Below, piece by piece: positions 10,936-20,929 of a stretch of DNA of 64,000 nucleotides (position 1 is the first letter of the stretch; each line of letters opens with the position of its first letter). This stretch comes from Asterella californica. Taxonomy: Eukaryota; Streptophyta; Marchantiopsida; Marchantiales; Aytoniaceae. The stretch is from contig JAYKYS010000024.1 of assembly GCA_036924285.1 (NCBI GenBank), positions 1,426,001 through 1,490,000 of the forward strand, written 5' to 3'. A program made the translations under genes and the position numbers. Below the pieces are notes generated by a model that saw only the letters and a program-made list of their open reading frames with translations, ran no database searches and was not told the origin of the DNA.

Positions 10936-12607
10936 CTATGATGGTACATAGCTCACAATACCTATCAAGGTTCTCATTAATCTAAATTTATGAGCTGGTA
11001 AAGCTTCCGTGAAAATGTCTGCAGACTGTGAATCTGTGTAGACATATTCTGGATTAATTTCTCCAGCTTCATACTTACGGCGCACATAATGATATTGAAT
11101 ATCAATGTGTTTTGTGTGCTTATGGAACTCTGGATTCTTTATCAAACGAATAACACCTTGATTATCAAACGAATAACACCTTGAGTAGAGTAGCTGACAA
11201 CTGACAAAAGTTTATCTCTGCGAGCAAGTTTCGTAACCAGATAGCCTCCTTAGAGGCTGTACATGCAGAAACATATTCTGCCTCAGTAGTTGAAGTAGCT
11301 ACACAACTCTGTCGAACGCTGGCCCATGCTACAGGCCTCCATTCAACATGAACATGTAACCGCTTCTGGATCTCCTTGAATCCAAGTCTGCACCGTAATC
11401 TGCATCACAAAAGCCTTCAAGTACATGTGATATACCAGTCGTGCATCTCTGAAAACACAAAGTCAGATCTGCCGTACCCTTAAGGTACTTAAAGATCCAT
11501 TTTACAGCTTCTCAATGCTGAGGGTGATGATTCATGTTGAAGCTGGCCACAATGCTAATTGCATAAGCCACCGTCTGGTCTAGTCTCAATCATGGCGAAC
11601 ATAAGTGACACCATTGTTTCTTGGTATGATAGTTGACCTGTAATGTAATCTCCTTCTGCTCTGCCTATACTAAGCTTCACACTCGGTTCAGCAGAGTAGA
11701 CAGTGGATGGAAATTCACTTGACCAAATCTTTCAACGTTCTTGAGAATGTAACTAGACTGACTGAGATAAAGTTTTCTTTCTACTCTATCTCTCTGGAAG
11801 CCAACGTAAAATGTTGCTTCTGAAAATGTAATTTCAAAATTACATTTTAAATACGTAAGCATCTCGTCCACGGCCGCTTTGTCACAACTACAAAATAATC
11901 CATCATCCACAAAGATTGTAACAATGATTTGTGGAGTCTCCTTCTTCATGTAGACACATGAATCTGCTGCCATAGGAATTAATTTGTATTTGGTGAGAAA
12001 GTTATCAAACCTCTTATTCCATGCACGGCTTGCTTGCTTCGGTCCATACAGAGCTCTATTCAATCGGCATACGTCACCTTCATTCTCTTTCTCGTATCGT
12101 CTTGGTTGCTCCATGTACAGTTCTTCATCTAGACTTCTATTTAAAAATGCAGTCTTGATGTCAAACTGAACTATCTCCATGTCCTGCAGCTGCTACAGAC
12201 AAGATCATCCGGACGGAATTGAATTTAACAACGGGCGAAAATGTTTCACCGTAGTCAGCTCCTGAGATCTGAGAAAATCCCTTGACTACCAGCCTCGCCT
12301 TGAACAGATCCACCTCTCTCTTAAGCTTCAGCTTTGTTTTGTAAAGCCATTTGCATTTGATGGCTTTACGACCTGGTGGTAATGAACACAAAATCCATGT
12401 ATTACTTTTTAGCAGTGTTGCATATTCTTCATCCATAGCCGTGTTCCACTCTGGAATTTCAGATGCAACATCATAATCAATCGGGTGAGTATGCGAGCTA
12501 GTAGCAATCTCCAGTGCAGCGCTGAACCATGCATGAGAGTTTTGTCTTCTGCCGTTCTCCCACTCTCCGTAACGCTTTGGTGCGATACGTTGTGCTGCTG
12601 ACCTCAA
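10936..12607 (-). pseudogene. Copia pol: reverse transcriptase and RNase H
   Basis: Minus-strand pieces read in order: 12607-12161 (RT fingers, including [17 protein letters not shown] and [15 protein letters not shown]), 12180-11677 ([19 protein letters not shown] and the FVDD catalytic motif), then RNase H remnants to 10936 with the KHIDIQYHYVR segment and an ADIFTEALP-like tail. The first two pieces overlap in different frames near 12165, which shows a frameshift. The RNase H core between 11150 and 11670 has several stops. Compared with a normal copia pol of about 800-900 residues after integrase, the domains are all identifiable but not translatable as one protein. Confidence 0.88.
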
Positions 12608-13868
12608 AACTCACCCATGTGATCCTTGCGGAGGATTAGTGTCTAGACTTCATCTTTCGACTGAAAGATGCTCACCATCTCCTTCTAAGACTTCAGATTG
12701 TGCAGGACTTCTACTATCTGAGGATGGTTCTTTTAGGTGATACTCTGAGTATCATTGCTTGAATCCTGCAAAATGGAGTTCTGAGATCATGTACTATGAT
12801 CAAGTGTGACACTCTCTGCGTCTTCAGATCCAAGCAAAGGAATATCAGACTCTTCTTCATCTTGCTCACCAGCTAACAAGTTGTATTTTTGAATTTCAGA
12901 ATCTGCATTGGGAACAGTTTCATGGAACGTCACTTCTCTCCTTTTCCTGATCGTGTTGGTAGAAGAGTCCCATAGTCGGTATGTTGAAACATTTCAAGAG
13001 TAACCAACAAAAGTCAGTTTCTGACTTTTAGGATCAAGCTTTCTCCTTAGCTTGTTGAGCGGATGGTAGAGAGATTCGACAGATAGCCATCGGTGATTCT
13101 TTCACGACTTATTAGTCGTACTATTGTGCTTCAACTTCGAGATACTTTCCAGGACCACCTTTGTCCATATCAATTTGGAGTTGCGACGCCTAGAGGTTGT
13201 GAGTTTGTGTCCTTTGACATTAGGGCTCTCTTGGACATCCATCATGATTGGATTGTCCTACAAATGGAGGTGAAAAATAATTTTAATATTATTTTTTGTG
13301 CTTCCATCTTTAGAGAACTCATGGATGGCAGTGAATCTTTTTGTGCGATTGTTCTATGGTTCTTCTTCTTCTTTTTACTATCAACACAATCTTTCATGCT
13401 AATAACCTAGAGGAGGTTATAGTCATCGACTCTACTATATGTACTTATCAGAGAGACTTTTTGAGAAGATCTCTTTTTGTCTTAGCTCACAATAGAGCTC
13501 TCTTGACCACCGCACTGATTGCTCCAGGTTGTATTTTTCTATCTATAGCTGATGACATGCATATCATTGGTCTGGCGGACGAAGTTTGTGATGTCTTTGA
13601 TTATCTCGTCTCTTATATGGCCTTGGTAGGGTTGAGAGTGAAGGTGTCAAAGTGCATGGCTTGGTCTCTCATAAGTATTCTGTTGGACTTCCAGCTTCTA
13701 GAGGGTTTTGTTAGACCAAGAGATGGTTTACGTATCCTCGGAGTATTGATGGAGTATCCATAGGGCTTTATCTCTCGATTCTTAGATATTGCTCTAGCGG
13801 AGGACATTTTGTATATTGAGGACCTCCCTAGGTTAGAGGAACCACAAGTTATCTTTGGTATCCTTTCC

Positions 13869-13910
13869 TCTTTCATAGCACGTCGTCTGAGGATGACGTG
13901 CTATGAAAGA
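13869..13910. repeat. Perfect hairpin in the LINE fragment
   Basis: Sixteen-base arms (13869-13884 and 13895-13910, stem TCTTTCATAGCACGTC) enclose a 10 nt loop with no mismatch. Confidence 0.85.
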
Positions 13911-13978
13911 AGAAATCTTAGGACCGGGGATCTTTGAGTGTGTGGAAAGACTTCTCGCACGGAGACAAACATCATTAT

Positions 13979-14012
13979 CAAATCCACCTCGTCATGTGAC
14001 GAGGTGGATTTG
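13979..14012. repeat. Near-perfect palindrome in the LINE fragment
   Basis: Sixteen-base arms (13979-13994 and 13997-14012, stem CAAATCCACCTCGTCA) are separated by only 2 nt. It lies 68 bp after the previous hairpin. Confidence 0.88.
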
Positions 14013-14045
14013 CTATCTATGGAGGAGATTTCCTCTCACCTTGGC

Positions 14046-14877
14046 TTTGTTGTCCTTTTCTCGTTCAAGATAGATCTATAAGGTGTTAGCATCACACCCA
14101 AACATCCTGAAGTGAGAAATATTTGGCTTCTTTCCCTTCTAAGCTTCAAAAGAAGTCTTTCCTTTTAAGCTCCTTGTCGGTGTGCAATTGAAGATGCAAG
14201 CTGCTGTGGAGACCGCTTCTGCCTATAAGATTGTGGGCAACTTCGCTCCATACAACGTGGATCTCGCACTTTCAACTATAGTGCAGTTATCTCTCTCCAC
14301 ACGTCCGTTCTGCTCTGGAGAGTAAGGAGCACTCCTCATATGCGTTACTCCTACATCATCTAAATAAGCAACAAATTGCTTATTTATGAACTCTCCTCCA
14401 CGATCTGTTCGAAGCCTCTTGACTTGCATGCCAACATCATTTTTCACTTGCTTTACAAGTTTCTTGAAACATGAAAGGACTTCAGATTTCTTTGTAAGAA
14501 AAGAAACAAATCGGTATCCACTGTGGTTGTCTTTGCATAAGACCAAGTATCTAGCACCACCCAAGGAAGAGACTGACATTGGTCCACAAACGTCGGCATT
14601 AAAAAAACTCTTCTGGTTGTTTTGCATACTCGGACACAGTTGAAATCGGAAATGAACGCCTCTGTTGCTTACCGTGTACAAAACCTTCACACAACAGATC
14701 TGCTGGTACGGTGAATGTTCTTGACAATCCTTTCACCAACCCTTCTCTCTGCATCTTTTGGATCGTCATGAGATTCACATGACCCGGCCGGTAGTGCCAA
14801 GTGAGTAGATCCTCTCTATTTGAACTTGATGTGGTCGAAACAACAGCATTAGCTTGATCAGCTACAATAACTTGCAT
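14046..14877 (-). pseudogene. Copia integrase
   Basis: Minus-strand pieces at 14877-14599 and 14690-14223, with continuation to about 14046, encode the integrase. The zinc-binding head shows the two His (WHYRPGH) and the first Cys (LLCEG), but the second Cys of the usual CxxC is replaced by Phe (CEGFVHGK). The catalytic core shows the first Asp (NADVCGP), the second Asp (RTDRGGEF) and the Glu region (SPEQNGRVER). A frame change occurs at about 14640, and stops interrupt the C-terminal part. The next downstream sequence on this strand is the LINE insertion. Confidence 0.88.
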
Positions 14878-16115
14878 ATCTGTAAAGTTTCTCTTCTCTC
14901 TTTCCTAACATCACCTCACTTCCGTCTGAAGCTATATGACGACATACATCTTTGGTGTATAAGGTATTAATACCTTTATCCGCTGCCTGCCCTATGGAGA
15001 AAAAGTTTTTTCTCAATGATGGCACGAACAAGGCATTCTGGAGAACATCATAAATTTGGTGTCACCTGCTTTGCTTATGACGCATATGTTGCCTACCTCT
15101 TCAACCCACAGCTTATGATCATCTGCAATATGGACAGGCCAAACACCACGACAATAGGTTTGAATGTAGCAAACCATTCTCTATGACTTGTCATGTGTTC
15201 ATTGGCACCTCCGTCAGCATACCAGTCACTTGACTCTACAGTGGATGGTGATTGTGCTGCAAAAGCTATGCTTTTTGCAGTTGAAACATCCGCCTCATTG
15301 CTATGAGCATCTTTCTTGGAGTGAGAGCCTTTGCCCTTTTCTTTGCACTCTGGATCTCTTGTCCAATGACCATGCTTATCACAATGACGGCATGTGGAAT
15401 TTTTCTTCAGACAATTGATGCTCTCCTTCCTAGCAGTATTTTCAGCTTGCGTGGGTGTCTTCTTGTCTTGATGCAAAAATGCTTGAGTGTCACCAGAAGT
15501 TGTTGCTGGCTCAGTATTTACGTACAGTGCTTCTTCCTTCAATAGCCGAGTGGTAAGCTTCTCCACCATCTGTTGATTCAAAGTTACGTTGTCCCAAGCT
15601 GCTAGGACATTTTTGTACGTAGATGGTAGACTGCAAATGATCTTAGTAATGATAGCTACATCTGTCACTACTTTACCTAGATCATTCAATTGACATGTCT
15701 AGCTTCAATCTTGCTGATATGACTAGCTGTGTCATTGCCAGGTTGCATTTTATGCTAAAAAAATACTATTGGAGAATATGCTTATTCTCCTATGCACTCT
15801 GCTCATGCAGTGTACTAAGTCTAGTCCACATTTGATGAGCAGTCTTGCAATTAAGCAGCCGTTGCAATAACTTTTCTGCTATGGCAGCACAAATGTACAT
15901 TTTCTGTGCAAATGCACTTTATACTTCTTCTTCCAAAGTGCCTCGTGATCTCCACCTTTAGCTGCTGCTGCTTACAAAGTCTCAGTACCATTTGTGACCT
16001 CCAGAACTTCTTTTGCATCTAGCACCATCTCAGTCTGGAACTTCCAAAGCTGAAAGTTCTGCCCTTGAAACTTCGAAATGTGAGAGACGTCTTTCACATC
16101 TGGTTTGCTATCCAT
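14878..16115 (-). pseudogene. Copia gag and protease
   Basis: Gag starts at an ATG at 16113-16115, about 45 bp after the primer site, and shows FQGQNFQLWKFQ, typical of a copia gag N-terminus. A TAA ends this frame early. The later part (15689-15093) has a zinc-knuckle-like CRHCDKHGHWTRDPEC, with a longer last spacing than the standard CX2CX4HX4C, and then the protease region ADGGANEHMT, in which the usual DSG/DTG triad reads DGG. Further stops lie between 15093 and 14878. The gene would supply capsid protein and the maturation protease. Confidence 0.82.
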
Positions 16116-16160
16116 GATGGAAATGACAGAAAGCCCTGCTGACTATATGATTATGATACG

Positions 16161-16173
16161 TGGGCCCATAACC
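16161..16173 (-). other. Primer-binding site, internal initiator-tRNA type
   Basis: Immediately after the 5' LTR the minus strand reads GGTTATGGGCCCA. This is the sequence I know from Drosophila copia, which primes from the cleaved 5' half of initiator tRNA-Met. Most plant copia elements instead match the tRNA 3' end (TGGTATCAGAGC), which is not seen here. Confidence 0.75.
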
Positions 16174-16539
16174 TATTGAGAATTCGAGGGAGGCTTACTG
16201 CAAATCTGCAGACTAAAGCTACACTGCACACTGCTTGATGCTGCGGCCAGCTTCAGACTTTATCCCGCTAGTAATCAATCTGATTACTGAGTCACCTGAG
16301 TACAACTAAGAGTCTCTCAACCAAGTGCCAGATCAAGTATAAATACGAGGATCAAAATGACAAGAATAGAGAGCGCACATGTGACTTATCACTGTCGTCG
16401 CTCTTGCACATGGATACTGATCTACAGTAGCCTAACGAGGAAGACGAGTTACATATTAAGAAACTGTGCTATTATAGAAGTCAACTATGACTAGATTAGA
16501 ATCCGATTTGTCATCGTAGTGTGGGACTGACTGTCAACA
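16174..16539 (-). repeat. Copia 5' LTR
   Basis: 366 bp; on the minus strand it starts TGTTGACAG and ends CTCAATA. Followed outside by the target duplication AAACA at 16540-16544. Confidence 0.92.
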
Positions 16540-16582
16540 AAACATTCGTGCAATCTAATAATTATTTAATTTATGAGCAAAC

Positions 16583-16792
16583 TTAAATAGCAGTACGGTA
16601 TTTCCTTATAGGACTATGTATTCCATGTAACAGGGTGGAAGTTGACATCGATGGATTTTTTGTCTCACTCCACGTGAGAGCGATATTGACAGCTCTAAGA
16701 TCCACACATGTGCATTCTATATCTGTCGTATAATATATAACATAATTTACGTCTGAATCCATAATAATATCCGACAGAATAGACACTTGCAT
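16583..16792 (-). pseudogene. Conserved fragment of an unknown gene (copy 1)
   Basis: A 69-codon minus-strand frame whose middle part is conserved in frame at 53470-53625: both encode a YYTTD.ECTCVDLRA segment followed by a TW.E segment. Differences between the copies are largely synonymous or conservative, which supports past protein-coding selection. I do not recognise the family. In the other module copy the fragment directly follows the intergenic block, whereas here the copia element separates them. Neither copy has an obvious complete gene around it, so both are probably isolated exons or remnants. Confidence 0.45.
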
Positions 16793-17497
16793 CCATGCCT
16801 CAAGTAGAGAAGAAGCTTGGCAAGCACTGATGATACTGTACGCAGATGCGCGTTAAAGTGCTTTGCCTGTTCTTTTCTTGACTTGATCAAGAAGCATGGA
16901 AATCACATGTCATCCGAGTCTCTCAGTCAAGTCAGGTAGCATACCTGACGTCACCAGCAGTACTCAATGCTCAACTATAGGATGCGAACAAGTTGTGGGC
17001 TTGTGTTGGTGAATGAAGCATAAGCTTCTGAATCAGTTGGAAAGATTATCTTTGGCTTCTATTAGGACTGCTGAGAAAGATTGGATCCACTGGTTCACCT
17101 TCAAGTTGGAAAGGATCGAAACTAAAAAAATTGAACACATAAGTCAAACGCGTTTAGACGTATCCTTGAGATCACAAATGTGATGGTTTACTAACTAAAT
17201 TAATTAATAATCAATACATTTATTTCTTCTTATTTCTTCTTGATAGAAAGATTAAAGAATAAATTGAAGCTACAATTGTTACCTTCTTACATCTTCGGAT
17301 GGAACCCAGGTGCAAAATATGCATCTAAACTGCACTTCAAAGAAGGAGATAAAAGATAAACATAAGCTAAACTCATACACACAACAGAAGACGCATGTAA
17401 CATTTTCTTAAGCTCAACATACGCTTTGCAGAAATGGTAACTCTTCCCTATGGGTCAGGAATATGTGAAAAAGTTAAAGGTTTTAACTTTAACACCC
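16793..17497. other. No gene recognised
   Basis: About 700 bp of AT-rich sequence. No long frame, no recognisable repeat partner elsewhere in the window, and no RNA gene seen. Confidence 0.4.
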
Positions 17498-17700
17498 CTA
17501 TATTATCCACTTTTGCGGTTTAATTACTATGATCAAGAGAAAGAGTCCTGTGGGGATACTCTCCAAGCCAGCTAGAGAAGACATAGTTCTGCTGAAAGGG
17601 AGTTTGAAAAGGAAGACATAGTTTTGCTGAAAAGGATATAGTAGATGTATGCATGACCAGATACAACCAACAGCAACTTCAATGCTGGTCTGAGCCAATG
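17498..17700 (-). repeat. Dispersed repeat shared with 5384-5570
   Basis: Reverse complement of the segment found upstream of the truncated copia element, including the CTATATCCTTTTCAG word. A 33 bp internal near-repeat (TTTTGCTGAAAAGG / TTCTGCTGAAAGGG) is present here only. Nature unknown. Confidence 0.55.
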
Positions 17701-17710
17701 AGTCCCTTTC

Positions 17711-18057
17711 TGTCCATCAACTTTCTTGCCATGAGATTTGCCTATGAAATCAAATCAGTCAAATTGAAAGTATATTTTCCATGAGATCTGAGATTTGCCT
17801 ATGAATTTAAATAAACCCAAGTTATTATATTTGTACTCTGTTCAAGTACATGCTTCACACAATCAATTTTTCTAGTGAATCCCTCTCTGTCCATCAACTT
17901 TCTTGCCATGAGATTTGCCTATGAAATCAAATCAGTCAAATTGAAAGTATATTTTCCATGAGATCTGAGATTTGCCTATGAATTTAAATAAATCCAAGTT
18001 ATTATATTTGTACTCTGTTCAAGTACATGCTTCACACAATCAATTTTTCTAGTGAAT
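17711..18057. repeat. 177 bp tandem duplication of an inverted-repeat-arm segment
   Basis: Two head-to-tail units start TGTCCATCAACTTTC at 17711 and 17888. Each corresponds to part of the 2.65 kb arm (34264-34430 and, inverted, about 2625-2790). The second unit continues into further arm sequence to about 18130. Confidence 0.85.
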
Positions 18058-18129
18058 GCAAAAGTGAATTTATAGTGAAATCACCTAGAAACACAGCACC
18101 AGTGGAATTAGTTGGTTCTTTCCTTAATC

Positions 18130-18515
18130 TCTTATTTGATGATATACACCTCCGTCATCTGGTCTCTGCTTCACAGGTATGACATGGTTAGTGATTGTCA
18201 TCTCCGGTTAATTTAATAAAAGGTCACATTTCATCCATGGCCAAATGCATCGTGCACGTGGCCGTCACTTTGATTCCGCTGGTTCTCGAGGTCAGACAGG
18301 CCAGAGCATGGAAGTCTTGAACAACGATAAGTCGTGGACTGAAAGCTTACAGCTGACACGATCGAAATTGAGGTGAAAGAGTGATCATGAAGGTGCACAT
18401 CTGCAATCGAAGTTAGGAACAGGAACAGCAACGGGGCTAGTGTACACAGAAGCTGCACAAGACTAGTAAGACTTAGAAAGTAACTCAAGTCCTAGCTGAA
18501 TAAAACGAGGCGATG
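18130..18515 (+). repeat. Segment shared with 30310-30605
   Basis: Starts at TGATATACACCTCC and ends at AAAACGAGGCGATG. At 30310-30605 the same segment, with an internal deletion of about 80 bp near 30467, is joined to a ROCO fragment instead. No gene is recognised in it. Confidence 0.75.
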
Positions 18516-20047
18516 CATGTTCTGTCCCAGTCTGAGTCGATGTAAAACAGCAGTGAACCGCGCGCAAAGAGGTCACCGCGAGCAGTTAGATGGCAATGCA
18601 GCTCACAGAGTCTGCAACATGTAGATTGCGGGTGCTTCTACATCGATTTCCGATCAATAAAAGACGGGTTCATCTGTTGCAAGACTCCCTGAGTCCCATA
18701 CAGTCGCAGCTTCTAAGATTTCTTGAGGTGTGAAGAAAGAAGGAAGTTACAGCATTGGCCGAAAGTCAAAGCAAGACTTACAGTAGTGATCGATGCATAT
18801 GGATGAAAGCGAAGGTAGGTGAGTTTTCTGATAAGGACCGCCGGCCTTTCCTGCAGGTGATGATAAGTTCGAATCTGAAACCGACCCCAGGTCTACTGGG
18901 TAGAAAATCCACATATTCGTACCCACTTCACATCGCACTATAACATGCTTCTACTGCAGCAATGCACTATCTAGCGCTCTGGGACATGCGTAGCATGGCT
19001 AGTAGCCTAGATTCTCAGAATATCGTAGATAGAGTCCACGTGGTGCAGGGAGCAACTTCGAACCTTCCTCTGGGCCACAAAGTCGCAGCGTGTGGACCAT
19101 AGCTTTTATCTTATCGTTCCGGTTTCTCCCCGAGCACGATAAAGAAAATAGGAATGACCTCACCAGCAGCTGTTCAACTGTCCCGTTCGACAAACAGGAA
19201 ACGATATCGAGGCTCGTGTTCATGTCTTGGTCCGCGTTAAAACATGCTTTAGTAATCATGTGACTTGGTCAGAGCTGTCCAATAGTTTACTTTGAGATCT
19301 ACTACACGATAGTCGGTAACAGCGCGTCGGATGGGATTAGCTCCTGCATGTAAGAGTCTTCCAGTAACTTAATGTAAAGGCCAAGCGAAAGAAAATATAA
19401 CCAAAGATCTCTCGCTCCCAGAGGACGTTTACTCGCAATGGATGCATATGGACGAAAGCGAAGGTAGGTGAGTTTTCTTATAAGGACCGCTGGCCTTTCC
19501 CGCAGGTGGTGATAAGCTCGAATCTGAAGCCGACCCCAGGTCTACTGGGTAGGAAATCTACATATTCGTACCCACTCACATCGCACTATAACATGCTTCT
19601 ACTGCAGCAATGCACTGTCTAGAGCTCTGGAACATGTGTAGCATGGCCACTGGGCCAGGATCAAGAACCGGATCAGAAGGATCAATCGATGCCACACACG
19701 TCACGTCGCACTCCATCTGCAGGTGGTGCATGGCTGTCGTCAGCTCGTGCCGTAAGGCCCCCCTCCTTACGGTTAGAGTAACGACTCCGGGCATGGCCAG
19801 CGCCAGAGTCAAACCTCCGGACTTCAAGAGCTTGCTAGACAACATAGTCTGATGGGCCTGTGCTACGCGTCAAAAAATCGCCTAATAAAAGTCCACGTGG
19901 TGCAGGGAGCAACTTCGAACCTTCCTCTGGGCCACGAAGTCGCGCGTGTGGACCACAGCTTAATATAAAGGCGAAGCGAAAGGAGGACATTTACTCGCAA
20001 GAGATTGTAGGTGTTGCCGGAACTTCGAGTCGAACAGGAAAAGCTCC
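18516..20047. repeat. Mosaic of short duplicated segments
   Basis: Built of small pieces also found elsewhere. 18773-18980 is repeated at 19440-19640 (GATGCATATGGA...GCACT). 19033-19105 is repeated at 19890-19960 (GTCCACGTGGTGCAGGGAGC). 19150-19360 matches the intergenic block (8930-9150, 52145-52340), and 19985-20045 matches 9155-9220 and 52360-52425. The plastid 16S chimera (19720-19801) sits inside. No intact gene is present. The region ends where the ROCO 3' flank begins, at about 20048. Confidence 0.75.
19720..19801. other. Plastid-type 16S rRNA fragments, inverted chimera (nuclear plastid DNA)
   Basis: 19720-19757 carries 38 bases equal to the conserved 16S segment GGTGCATGGCTGTCGTCAGC and its flanks, ending GTGCCGTAAGG, the form I know from plastid 16S. 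19759-19801 is a reverse-complement piece from near the 16S 3' end (on the minus strand GCTGGCCATGCCCG and then AAGGAGGGGG), with about four mismatches to the plastid form. The two pieces, normally about 350 bases apart and on the same strand, are joined in opposite orientation. This is a remnant and not a working rRNA. A cyanobacterial source cannot be excluded by eye. Confidence 0.75.
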
Positions 20048-20929
20048 CGTAGTACTCATATTTTTCAAGTGATAAACCATAACTAGTTCTTAAACCACTC
20101 GGGATGAGGGCAAATATCCGCAAAGCCATGCCAATCTAAGCTTGGCCAAGAGAGATGGTTTCAGGTTATGCATAAGTTCTCGGTATCTCAGTAGCTCCTT
20201 CCACATGAATACAGACTGTTACAGTAGCTCATCCAGCTAGCGTATAGATTTCCATACATTCAAGCCGTCTTTCAACGTAGAGGCTAGCGGTCATTCGTCA
20301 GCGAGTTCCGAGTACTGGGAAGAACTGCATGCCACCAAGTTATTAAAGTCCTTCTCACCGTTGCAATCATTCTGCGTTGGACTTCAGCACTGTGGCTGCG
20401 CAGTTCCGTTCACGCATGAATTTTCCTCGTTTTCCCTCTGAGCTTTCAGTCTTTCAGAATATTGCAGTTATAGTTGCTATACTTTTTCGCTCCGAATGTT
20501 CTAATTTCTAAGTGACTGATCAAAATCAGACGCCACTGCCACACGGAAACTGAAGGACCGGATTTGACATCAGAAGCCTGTCCAAACTTAAGCAAATATG
20601 GACTTGTTACGATCGACTTCCTCTCAGACGTGGAAGATCTTCTAATCTACAATTGCTGATGAGGAGAAAACAATCGCTACATAAGTAACTGAGGATATTA
20701 AAATGATCAACAGCAATGACGGGCAATACATCTTGCAGCTATGCACTCTTTGTGCTTCACTCACCTGCCTCTCCATCTGAATCCGAGTACCAGTCTGCGT
20801 CGTCATAGATTCATACAATGATAACTTGATTGAAACTCACGTCTCATCCTTGTATAAGTACATTCTTGCACTCTTCCATTTACAGTATAGCTAAACTTTT
20901 ACATTCTTGCTGCTACAGTCGCTTTCTAA
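20048..20929. other. ROCO 3' flank (copy 2)
   Basis: Matches 44345-45299, the spacer after the ROCO stop codon in the other copy. No gene recognised. The match includes the ACCGGATTTGACATCAGAAG word. Confidence 0.7.

Larger units (their letters stand above)
13085..14045 (+). pseudogene. LINE-type reverse transcriptase fragment nested in copia
   Basis: Plus-strand frames at 13093-13410 and 13341-13763 encode parts of a non-LTR reverse transcriptase. The first has a YQFGVATPRGCE segment and WIVLQMEV (the region with the first catalytic Asp in intact relatives; here the motif reads QMEV). The second has LSIADDMHIIG, the ADD catalytic motif. A frame change separates them, and the frame then fails before 13880. 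Copia integrase-RT linker sequence resumes on either side (before about 13083 and after about 14045), so the LINE inserted into the copia element, probably after the copia insertion. No endonuclease domain or clear poly(A) tail is seen. Exact ends and target duplication could not be fixed by eye. Confidence 0.75.
10557..16539 (-). mobile_element. Full-length, degenerate Ty1/copia retrotransposon
   Basis: A 5983 bp element with two LTRs in direct orientation, flanked by the 5 bp target duplication AAACA (10552-10556 and 16540-16544). Order on the minus strand: 5' LTR, primer-binding site, gag, protease, integrase, reverse transcriptase, RNase H, polypurine tract, 3' LTR, which is the copia order with integrase before RT. 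Many stops and frameshifts are present and a LINE fragment is nested inside, so it is not autonomous. By hand alignment the two LTRs differ at roughly 25-30 of 366 positions (about 7-8 percent), mostly transitions, indicating an old insertion. Confidence 0.92.

Noticed and set aside
19576..19852. Overlapping frames on both strands across the plastid 16S chimera.
   Set aside because: They arise from non-coding rRNA-derived sequence and have no other support.
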